The notes under the pieces were generated by a model. That model did not search any database, had not been told where the DNA came from, and worked only from the letters and a program-made list of their open reading frames with translations. This document shows, piece after piece, positions 1 to 5,964 of a stretch of 13,279 nt of DNA. Within the stretch, counting starts at the first letter, position 1, and each line of letters begins with the position of its first letter. Made by a program: the position numbers and the translations under genes. The stretch covers positions 1-13,279 of the forward strand of contig CBFDBC010000090.1 in assembly GCA_965602945.1 (NCBI GenBank), given 5' to 3'. The DNA is from JAUXEH01 sp965602945 (GTDB taxonomy: Bacteria; Acidobacteriota; Aminicenantia; Aminicenantales; Aminicenantaceae).

Positions 1-425
1 CCCAATCGCCGCTCCAGTTCGGAAGCATCGATGTCCATGCCCTTTTTTTCTGCCAGGTCCATCATGTTCAGGGCCACGATCATGGGATATTCCAACTCGA
101 GCAGTTCCAGCGTCATCTCCAGGCTGCGGCCCAGGATGGAGGCATCCACGACGTTGATGATCAGGTCCGGAATTTCCTGGAACAGGTGAGTGAGGGCCAC
201 TTTCTCGGCGTCGTCGGAAGGATTGAGTGTGTAGGTGCCGGGCAGGTCGATGATGTTGAATGTCAGGTCTCCCAGGTTGACTTTACTGTGGCTGTGTTTG
301 ACCGTAGTGCCGGGGAGATCCGAGGTATCGGCTTTGAATCCGGCCAGGTAGTTGAAAAAGGCGCTTTTTCCGCAGTTGGGCTGCCCGACAAACACCACGT
401 CCGGGTCTTGCTTATTCTTTGTCAA
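1..425 (-). CDS. feoB: Ferrous iron transport protein B, N-terminal GTPase part (3' end outside window)
   Basis: FeoB is the inner-membrane Fe(II) transporter with an N-terminal G-protein domain. Only the first ~141 codons are here, all within that domain. Read from a TTG at 425, the G1/P-loop GQPNCGKS is at residues 14-21, the switch-I region LPGTTV at 37-42, G3 DLPGTY at 60-65 and G4 NMMD at 120-123. The NVVDAS and LEMTLELLELE segments between G3 and G4 match the FeoB pattern closely. Family members usually have GNPN in G1; here it is GQPN. The start is uncertain: the frame has no ATG ahead of the P-loop, and the TTG at 425 overlaps the feoA end by 14 bases without a clear Shine-Dalgarno (SD) sequence, so translational coupling to feoA is likely. 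A GTG a few codons later is an alternative. The membrane domain lies beyond the left edge. Family identity is secure; the start is not. Confidence 0.9.
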   Translation of the reverse strand, partial: MTKNKQDPDVVFVGQPNCGKSAFFNYLAGFKADTSDLPGTTVKHSHSKVNLGDLTFNIIDLPGTYTLNPSDDAEKVALTHLFQEIPDLIINVVDASILGRSLEMTLELLELEYPMIVALNMMDLAEKKGMDIDASELERRL

Positions 426-654
426 CGACTTCAACCATGATGCTGCGAGCGATCCCGCGACCCACCGCCACGGATGTATCCGAGCTCAAGTTGCGGATCA
501 CTATGGGGCCCCCGAGGATACTTTTCGAATCCAGTTCAACGAAGTCGTTCTTGTGCAGGCCCAGGGCCATGAGGCGGCGGCGCACTCCATGCCCCCCCTC
601 GATCTCTTTTATCCGGAGGCGGGCATCCCGGGGAGCGCTCAACAGGTCTAACAT
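412..654 (-). CDS. feoA: Ferrous iron transport protein A (FeoA)
   Basis: FeoA is a small cytoplasmic SH3-like protein that works with FeoB in Fe(II) uptake. The 80-residue product has the family layout: an N-terminal LLSAPRDARLRIKEIEGG stretch, the hallmark RRRLMALGL at about residues 25-33, a central GGPIVIR strand and the closing VAVGRGIARSIMVEV. Length is typical. It lies immediately upstream of feoB, whose likely start overlaps its last codons, the usual feoAB arrangement. The ATG at 654 is preceded by an AAGGGA stretch about 11 bases away, a longer than ideal SD spacing. A candidate promoter lies at 692-720. Iron/Fur control is expected for the family, but no convincing Fur box is visible. 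Confidence 0.93.
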   Translation of the reverse strand: MLDLLSAPRDARLRIKEIEGGHGVRRRLMALGLHKNDFVELDSKSILGGPIVIRNLSSDTSVAVGRGIARSIMVEVVDKE

Positions 655-691
655 TATATGTGAATCCCTTTATGTCAAAAAACAACCCACG

Positions 692-720
692 ATGATAAAG
701 AAAACCCCTTAAAAAAGCAA
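692..720 (-). promoter_or_regulatory. Candidate sigma70-type promoter for feoAB
   Basis: On the minus strand, TTGCTT (720-715) and TATCAT (697-692) are separated by exactly 17 bases. The -10 matches the consensus at five of six positions; the -35 matches only TTG. It would start transcription about 30 bases ahead of the feoA ATG. It is the best placed candidate in the feoA-secA divergent region, but sequence alone does not prove it. Confidence 0.35.
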
Positions 721-725
721 GCTGT

Positions 726-748
726 AGGGAGCCAATCATGCGCTCCCT
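726..748 (+). promoter_or_regulatory. Hairpin enclosing a strong SD and first possible ATG of secA
   Basis: AGGGAGC (726-732) and GCTCCCT (742-748) form a perfect 7-bp stem with a 9-base loop. The left arm contains the SD-like AGGGAG and the loop contains the ATG at 738-740, so folding would hide the ribosome binding site of the upstream secA start. This is seen directly; a regulatory role is inferred. Confidence 0.4.
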
Positions 749-3395
749 TGCGTTGACATCGGGTACCAGTTCTGCAAAAATGAGGCAAATGATCAACAAA
801 CTCGCCAGCAAGGTTTTCGGCACGCAAACCGAGCGCGACATGAAACGGCTCCAGCCCCGGGTGTCCGCCATAAACGACCTCGAGCCCGGAGTCAAGAAGT
901 TGAGCGACGAGCAGCTGCGTTCCAAAACCGATGAGTTCAAGCAGAAGCTGTCTCAGGGCGCAGGCCTTGACGACATCCTGATAGAATCGTTCGCCATCGT
1001 CCGGGAAGCAGCCTGGCGCCGGGTGAACATGCGCCACTTCGACGTGCAGCTCATCGGGGGAGTCGTCCTTCATCAGGGCAAGATCGCGGAGATGAAGACC
1101 GGGGAGGGAAAAACACTGGTCGCCACGCTTCCCGCATACCTGAATGCCCTGGCCGGAGACGGAGTGCACATCGTCACGGTCAACGACTACCTGGCCAAAC
1201 GTGACACCGAGTGGATGGGCCCCGTCTTCCAAAGCCTGGGGATGGAAGTGGGAACCATACAGCACGAGATGAACGACCAGGAGCGGCAGAGCGCCTACGG
1301 GGCCGAAATCACCTACGGCACCAACAACGAGTTCGGATTCGATTACCTGCGCGACAACATGAAATTCCGCCTTGCCGACCTGGTCCAGCCCAAACACGTC
1401 TACGCCATCGTGGACGAGGTGGACAGCATCCTGGTCGATGAAGCCCGAACGCCCCTCATCATCTCCGGCCCGACCGAGGAATCCACGGCCATCTACTACA
1501 AGGTGGACACCCTGGTCCGCAAGCTCAAAAAAGAGGCACATTTCATCCTCGACGAAAAAAGCCGCACCGTGGCGCTGAATGAGGAGGGGGTGGCGGAATC
1601 GGAGAAGATCCTTCAGATCTCCAATCTGTACGACCTCAAGAACATGGACCTGATCCACGCAGTCAACCAGGCTCTCAAGGCCCATCAGCTGTTCAAGCGG
1701 GACGTGGATTACATGGTGAAGGAAGGCAAGGTCCTCATCGTCGACGAGTTCACGGGCCGCCTGATGCCCGGCCGCAGGTACAGCGACGGGCTGCATCAGG
1801 CCCTGGAAGCCAAAGAGAAGGTGCGGATAGAGGCCGAGTATCAGACGCTGGCGTCCATCACCTTCCAGAATTTTTTCCGCATGTACGACAAGCTGGCAGG
1901 CATGACAGGTACCGCGATCACCGAGGCCGCGGAATTCAGCTCCATCTACAAGCTGGATGTCGTGGAGATTCCTACCAACCGCCCGCTCATCCGCCTCGAG
2001 CACGACGACCAGATCTACCGGTCGGCGGAAGATAAGTGGAACGCCGCCGTGGAAGAGATCAAAGGATGCGAGGAAAGCGGCCGTCCCGCCCTGGTGGGAA
2101 CCATATCCATCGAAAACTCCGAACACCTCAGCCGCCTGCTGCGCAAGGCCGGGGTCAAACACAACGTGCTCAACGCCAAATATCACGAGCAGGAAGCGAA
2201 GATCATCTCCCAGGCGGGCCGGCTCGGGTCCGTGACCATCGCCACCAACATGGCCGGCCGCGGTGTGGACATCCTGCTGGGCGGGAACCCGGAGGCACTG
2301 GCCCAGGAGGCACTGAGCAAACGGAACATCGATCCCCTGGAGCCCCCCCCGGAAGAGTGGGAAAAAGAGCTGGCCAAAGCCAGAGAGATTACCGTCCTGG
2401 CGCAGAAAAAGGTCATCGAGATGGGAGGGCTGCACATCATCGGCACGGAGCGTCACGAGGCCCGCCGGATCGACAACCAGCTGCGGGGGCGTGCGGGCCG
2501 GCAGGGAGATCCCGGGTCCTCCCGTTTCTATCTCAGCCTGGAAGACGACCTGATGCGCATCTTCGGCAGCGAGCGCATCTCCGGGCTCATGGCCCGCGTG
2601 GGCATGGAAGAGGGTGTTCCCATCGAACACTCGATGGTAAGCCGGGCCATCGAACGCGCACAGAAACAGGTGGAGGGCCAGAATTTCTCTATCCGGAAAC
2701 ACCTCCTGGAATACGATGATGTGATGAACAAACAGCGCACGTCCATATACTCCCAGCGACGAGACATCCTGGAAGGCAAGGACATGCGCGACCACCTAAT
2801 GAAGTTGATGAGTACCCTGGTGGAGTGGATCATGGAGAACTACACCAACCAGGAAACCTCTCCCGACGAATGGGATGTAGAGGGCTTCAAAAAGACATAC
2901 AACACTCAGTTCGGCCAGGATCCCGAGGAGCTGAGTATCGATTGGGACACCATCAATTTCGAGGAGCTCAAGGAAAAGGCGCTTTCCCATCTCACACAAC
3001 ACTACGGGGAGAAAGAAAGGCTCCTTGGTCCTGCCACCATGCGTGAGTTCGAGCGGGTGATCATGCTCCAGGTCATCGACACGCAGTGGAAAGACCACCT
3101 GCTGGGTATGGATTATCTCAAAGAGGGCATCGGCCTCAGAGGTTACGGGCAGCGTGATCCTCTCGTCGAGTACAAAAAGGAAAGTTTCGAAATGTACCAG
3201 GCCATGATGGATCGGATCGAGGAGGAGACCATACGCTACCTGTACTTCCTGCAGCCGGCCGTGGAAGAAAGCATGCCCGTTCGGCGCGAACGCCCGGTCA
3301 CGTATGGTGAGAGACCGCAGCAGGCGCCCGCTCCCCGCGTCAAACAGGCGCGCTCGGTGATCCCGAAGAAGCGAAAGAAAAAGAAGAAGCGATAA
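738..3395 (+). CDS. secA: Preprotein translocase ATPase SecA
   Basis: SecA is the motor ATPase that drives secretory preproteins through SecYEG. Visible motifs, numbered from the ATG at 738: Walker A TGEGKT (121-126), DEVD Walker B (226-229), the nearby VDEARTPLIISGP, GRRYSDGLHQALEAKE, then in the second helicase half NMAGRGVDI and HIIGTERHEARRIDNQLRGR with GRQGDPGSSRF. Two starts compete. ATG 738 has a good SD (AGGGAG, 6-base spacer) but adds 17 residues; ATG 789 begins MINKLASKVFG, aligns with the usual SecA N-terminus and puts Walker A at the E. coli residue numbers, yet has only GAGG three bases upstream. The C-terminus lacks the Cys-rich zinc motif (CxCxSG) that binds SecB in many homologues and ends in the polybasic KKRKKKKKR. 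guaB follows after 12 bases, probably in the same transcript. Confidence 0.96.
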   Translation: MRSLALTSGTSSAKMRQMINKLASKVFGTQTERDMKRLQPRVSAINDLEPGVKKLSDEQLRSKTDEFKQKLSQGAGLDDILIESFAIVREAAWRRVNMRHFDVQLIGGVVLHQGKIAEMKTGEGKTLVATLPAYLNALAGDGVHIVTVNDYLAKRDTEWMGPVFQSLGMEVGTIQHEMNDQERQSAYGAEITYGTNNEFGFDYLRDNMKFRLADLVQPKHVYAIVDEVDSILVDEARTPLIISGPTEESTAIYYKVDTLVRKLKKEAHFILDEKSRTVALNEEGVAESEKILQISNLYDLKNMDLIHAVNQALKAHQLFKRDVDYMVKEGKVLIVDEFTGRLMPGRRYSDGLHQALEAKEKVRIEAEYQTLASITFQNFFRMYDKLAGMTGTAITEAAEFSSIYKLDVVEIPTNRPLIRLEHDDQIYRSAEDKWNAAVEEIKGCEESGRPALVGTISIENSEHLSRLLRKAGVKHNVLNAKYHEQEAKIISQAGRLGSVTIATNMAGRGVDILLGGNPEALAQEALSKRNIDPLEPPPEEWEKELAKAREITVLAQKKVIEMGGLHIIGTERHEARRIDNQLRGRAGRQGDPGSSRFYLSLEDDLMRIFGSERISGLMARVGMEEGVPIEHSMVSRAIERAQKQVEGQNFSIRKHLLEYDDVMNKQRTSIYSQRRDILEGKDMRDHLMKLMSTLVEWIMENYTNQETSPDEWDVEGFKKTYNTQFGQDPEELSIDWDTINFEELKEKALSHLTQHYGEKERLLGPATMREFERVIMLQVIDTQWKDHLLGMDYLKEGIGLRGYGQRDPLVEYKKESFEMYQAMMDRIEEETIRYLYFLQPAVEESMPVRRERPVTYGERPQQAPAPRVKQARSVIPKKRKKKKKR

Positions 3396-3407
3396 GGAGG
3401 GACAAAG

Positions 3408-4874
3408 ATGCTGGAAGACAAGATCAAAGAAGGGCTCACGTTCGACGACGTGCTCATCCTGCCGGCCCACTCCGGTATCGTACCCTCGGATGCCGACGTG
3501 TCCACCCGCATAAGCCGCAGCATCGCTCTCAGCATCCCGATCCTCTCCTCGGCCATGGATACGGTCACGGAATCCCCCATGGCCATCGCTCTGGCCCAGC
3601 AGGGCGGCATCGGAATCGTCCACCGCAATATCGCCATCGACCGGCAGGCGGACGAGGTGGACAAGGTCAAGCGCCACGAAAGCGGGATGATCGTGGATCC
3701 CATCACAATGAGGCCCCACAACAAGATCTTCGAAGCCAAGGACGTAATGAAGAAATACGGCATCTCCGGCCTGCCCATCACCGATGAGGACAACCGGCTG
3801 CAGGGGATCCTGACCAACCGGGATATCCGCTTCGAAACCCGCCTGAACCTGAGCATCAGCGAGGCCATGACCAAGGATCTGGTGACCGTGCCCCTGGGAA
3901 CGTCCCTGGAGGAGGCCGAAAAACTGTTTCACAAACACAAGATCGAAAAGCTTCTGATGGTGGATGAGGAGTTTCACCTCAAGGGCCTGATCACCTATAA
4001 GGACATCCTCAAGCGTATACGCTATCCCCTCGCCGCCAAGGATGAGTTCGGGCGCCTCCGCGTGGGAGCGGCGGTGGGAGTGGGAGACGAAACACTGGAA
4101 CGGGCCAAGGCCCTGATCGCCGCCAAGGCGGACATCCTGGTTGTGGACAACGCCCACGGTCATTCACAGAAGGTTCTGGACACGGTGGAAATGCTCAAGA
4201 AGGAATTCCCCGATCAGGAGCTGGTGGCCGGAAATATCGGAACGGCAGAGGCCGCCAAGGCCCTGATCGACCGCGGCACGGATGCGGTCAAAGTGGGTGT
4301 GGGGCCCGGCTCCATCTGTACCACTCGAGTCGTGACCGGAGCCGGCATCCCGCAGGTCACTGCCATCGCAGACGTGGCCAGGGTGACCGCCGCAAAGGGC
4401 GTTCCCCTCATCGCGGACGGCGGTGTCAAATTTTCGGGAGACATCACAAAGGCCTTAGCCGCGGGTGCCAACGCGGTCATGCTGGGCAACCTGCTGGCCG
4501 GGACGGACGAATCTCCGGGTGAGGTGGTCATCTATCAGGGCCGCTCCTACAAAACGTACCGGGGCATGGGTTCTTTGGAGGCCATGCGGGAGGGACGCAG
4601 CCGGGACCGCTACTTCCAGGACGCCACCGTCGCCGAGGGGAAGCTCGTGCCGGAGGGCATCGAGGGCCAAGTGCCCCAGAAAGGCCCGGTGAGCCGCATC
4701 ATCCAGATGATGGTGGGCGGGCTGAAGGCCGGGATGGGCTATGCCGGATGCGCCACGATCGATGAACTGCTGGAAAAGGCACGCTTCATCAAGGTAACGG
4801 ATTCGGGGTGGCGGGAGAGCCACGTCCACGATGTTCATATTACCAAAGAGGCGCCCAACTACCGCCTCGAATAA
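3408..4874 (+). CDS. guaB: Inosine-5'-monophosphate dehydrogenase
   Basis: GuaB oxidises IMP to XMP with NAD+, the committed step of GMP synthesis, as a cytoplasmic tetramer. The 488-residue product has the full TIM-barrel core starting GLTFDDVLILPA, with a paired CBS (Bateman) insert at roughly residues 95-205. The phosphate/IMP loop is GVGPGSICTTR with catalytic Cys304, DGGVKFSGDITKALAAGA binds the substrate phosphate, and the active-site flap begins YRGMGS. Length and order are standard. ATG 3408 follows a near-perfect SD (AAGGAGG, 3394-3400, spacer 7) that overlaps the secA stop codon, so secA and guaB are probably cotranscribed. No guaA follows; a hairpin at 4896-4938 may end the transcript. 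Nothing is missing or broken. Confidence 0.97.
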   Translation: MLEDKIKEGLTFDDVLILPAHSGIVPSDADVSTRISRSIALSIPILSSAMDTVTESPMAIALAQQGGIGIVHRNIAIDRQADEVDKVKRHESGMIVDPITMRPHNKIFEAKDVMKKYGISGLPITDEDNRLQGILTNRDIRFETRLNLSISEAMTKDLVTVPLGTSLEEAEKLFHKHKIEKLLMVDEEFHLKGLITYKDILKRIRYPLAAKDEFGRLRVGAAVGVGDETLERAKALIAAKADILVVDNAHGHSQKVLDTVEMLKKEFPDQELVAGNIGTAEAAKALIDRGTDAVKVGVGPGSICTTRVVTGAGIPQVTAIADVARVTAAKGVPLIADGGVKFSGDITKALAAGANAVMLGNLLAGTDESPGEVVIYQGRSYKTYRGMGSLEAMREGRSRDRYFQDATVAEGKLVPEGIEGQVPQKGPVSRIIQMMVGGLKAGMGYAGCATIDELLEKARFIKVTDSGWRESHVHDVHITKEAPNYRLE

Positions 4875-4895
4875 CCTCAGCTATTCATAAAAGCT

Positions 4896-4946
4896 GCCGA
4901 CACTTCCCTCAGGAAAATCCTCTTTAATAAATGTCGGCATCTTTTA
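4896..4946 (+). terminator. Candidate terminator hairpin downstream of guaB
   Basis: GCCGACACTT (4896-4905) pairs with AAATGTCGGC (4929-4938) at nine of ten positions (one C opposite A). The stem is followed by ATCTTTTA. The 23-base loop contains a smaller AGGA/TCCT hairpin. The U-tract is short, so termination would be imperfect. It lies 21 bases after the guaB stop, a plausible place for a transcript end. Confidence 0.45.
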
Positions 4947-4998
4947 CCCTCCGGGCGGGCCGATCTCAGCACATCGACTTTGTCGTGGCCCAATCGGA

Positions 4999-5077
4999 GT
5001 AGTACACTACACCTCATGAACCACTTCCTTGTCGCTGCACCAATCTCGATCCGTGAATAACTCAGGTTCGTGAATCA
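4999..5077 (+). other. Middle of the guaB-5213 gap: small palindrome and short direct repeat, no gene
   Basis: The 338-base gap 4875-5212 has no convincing coding sequence. Between the two hairpins it holds a short dyad GTAGT-AC-ACTAC (4999-5010), a possible operator or chance match, and a short direct repeat TCCGTGAATAA (5050-5060) / TTCGTGAATCA (5067-5077), 9 of 11 identical and 17 bases apart start to start. The region is noticeably richer in A and T than the flanking genes. Confidence 0.3.
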
Positions 5078-5081
5078 TCTA

Positions 5082-5145
5082 TAAGAATTTTCGATACACT
5101 CTCGGGTGCAAAAGGAAAGATATTTAAAAATATCGAAAATTCTTA
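5082..5145 (+). repeat. Perfect 15-bp inverted repeat (long hairpin)
   Basis: TAAGAATTTTCGATA (5082-5096) is the exact reverse complement of TATCGAAAATTCTTA (5131-5145), with a 34-base spacer. Inside it, GATATTT (5119-5125) can pair with AAATATC (5128-5134), which overlaps the right arm, so two mutually exclusive folds are possible. It lies about 70 bases ahead of the 5213 gene. It could be a transcription stem-loop, a regulator site or the core of a small repeat element. Confidence 0.6.
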
Positions 5146-5212
5146 CCCTACGGGCGTACTCATCTCGCGGGCTTTACATGGCGGAATAATTCTGTAATCA
5201 TACTCCTCGCGT

Positions 5213-5917
5213 ATGGATCAATCGAATCTGATAGCGCTGGGACTGGGACTGGCCGTGGCTGTCATCCATTTCCTGGGGGAAAACATAAAGATCCCTTCAG
5301 GATCCCGGCGCTTTCGCCTCATCTCATTCGCGGCCGGAGTCTCCATAGGATACCTGTTCCTCGACCTGTTACCCCAGACCTATCGTGCCGCAGAGCGCCT
5401 GCAGGAATCCGTGTTCCTGTTTTTGCTTCTGTCATTTTCCATCGTTCATCTCGTGGAAAAGTATTTTTACCAACATGCCGAAAATGAGGTTCTACAGCAA
5501 AAGCTCAAGTCCCTGCATACCGTTACGTTTGTCCTGTACTATTTCCTGATCGGCTGTGTGCTTCTGAACCTGGTGAGAGGAGAGGTCTACCACGGGGTTC
5601 TGTTTATCATCCCGGTCGCCCTGCACGCCGGCCTGATCGGAGCCTCCCTCGCGGAGGTGCACGGCCGGTTTTCTCCCCATCTGTTCGAGAGAATCGCGCT
5701 CTCCCTGGCCACACCTCTCGGGGTGCTGTTTGCGATGCGGATCCCCTTCACGCCCCAAGTGCATAACATGGTGATAAGCGGCATCGCCGGGGTCATGCTG
5801 TATGTGTTCGTGCGCGAGTTCCTTCCCGAGAGGGAACAGGGACAGCCTCTTTTTTTTGTTCTGGGGCTGGTCTCATTCTATGCCTTGATGCAGTTGATCC
5901 ATCGGATATTCCCTTGA
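5213..5917 (+). CDS. Multi-pass membrane protein, remotely ZIP-like
   Basis: The 234-residue product is strongly hydrophobic, with about eight predicted membrane helices (roughly residues 5-22, 34-54, 66-82, 103-121, 128-146, 160-175, 183-203 and 213-232). The spacing and the motifs AAGVSIGYLFLDLLPQ (40-55) and GIAGVMLYVFVREFLPE (190-206) recall helices 2 and 7 of ZIP-family metal transporters, where a Leu-Pro-Glu/Gln ends the helix. The metal-binding His/Glu motifs of ZIP helices 4 and 5 are not intact: the equivalent stretches read SLHTVTFVLYYF and VALHAGLIGASLAEVHG, leaving H102, H138, E148 and H150 as possible ligands. No SD is visible before ATG 5213 (CTCCTCGCGT precedes it), so the start is unsure. 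The next gene follows after 47 bases with no terminator between. The transporter function is an inference; it could be a non-transporting relative. Confidence 0.75.
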   Translation: MDQSNLIALGLGLAVAVIHFLGENIKIPSGSRRFRLISFAAGVSIGYLFLDLLPQTYRAAERLQESVFLFLLLSFSIVHLVEKYFYQHAENEVLQQKLKSLHTVTFVLYYFLIGCVLLNLVRGEVYHGVLFIIPVALHAGLIGASLAEVHGRFSPHLFERIALSLATPLGVLFAMRIPFTPQVHNMVISGIAGVMLYVFVREFLPEREQGQPLFFVLGLVSFYALMQLIHRIFP

Positions 5918-5964
5918 TCCGACCTACTGGAACCCAAGGCCGTCATGATCCGTGAGGAGGGAAG

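Larger units (their letters stand above)
4944..5166 (+). repeat. Divergent direct repeat, two copies (4944-4967 and 5143-5166)
   Basis: The segment TTACCCTcCGGGCG...ATCTC at 4944-4967 recurs at 5143-5166 as TTACCCTaCGGGCG...ATCTC, with 19 of 24 positions identical. Similarity continues weakly into CTTT...TGGC a little further on. Each copy sits at or just beyond the right arm of an inverted repeat (4896-4938 and 5082-5145). The arrangement resembles a degraded palindromic or miniature mobile element, but no transposase or target duplication is visible. Confidence 0.4.

Noticed and set aside
691..700. GATGATAAAG as part of a Fur box before feoA
   Set aside because: Too short and too poor a match to the 19-base Fur consensus; no second half-site.
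753..758. TTGACA as a secA promoter -35 box
   Set aside because: No acceptable -10 lies 16-18 bases downstream, and transcription would begin at or after the start codons.
675..2795. 706-residue open frame on the minus strand across secA
   Set aside because: It is antisense to an unmistakable secA and has low-complexity His/Val/Asp-rich composition typical of the reverse strand of GC-rich genes.
2796..4163. 455-residue minus-strand frame across secA and guaB
   Set aside because: Antisense to two well-supported genes, no recognisable domain, spans their junction.
5173..5204. TTTACA (5173-5178) and CATACT (5199-5204) as a promoter for the 5213 gene
   Set aside because: The spacer is 20 bases, outside the usual range, and it would start transcription almost at the ATG.
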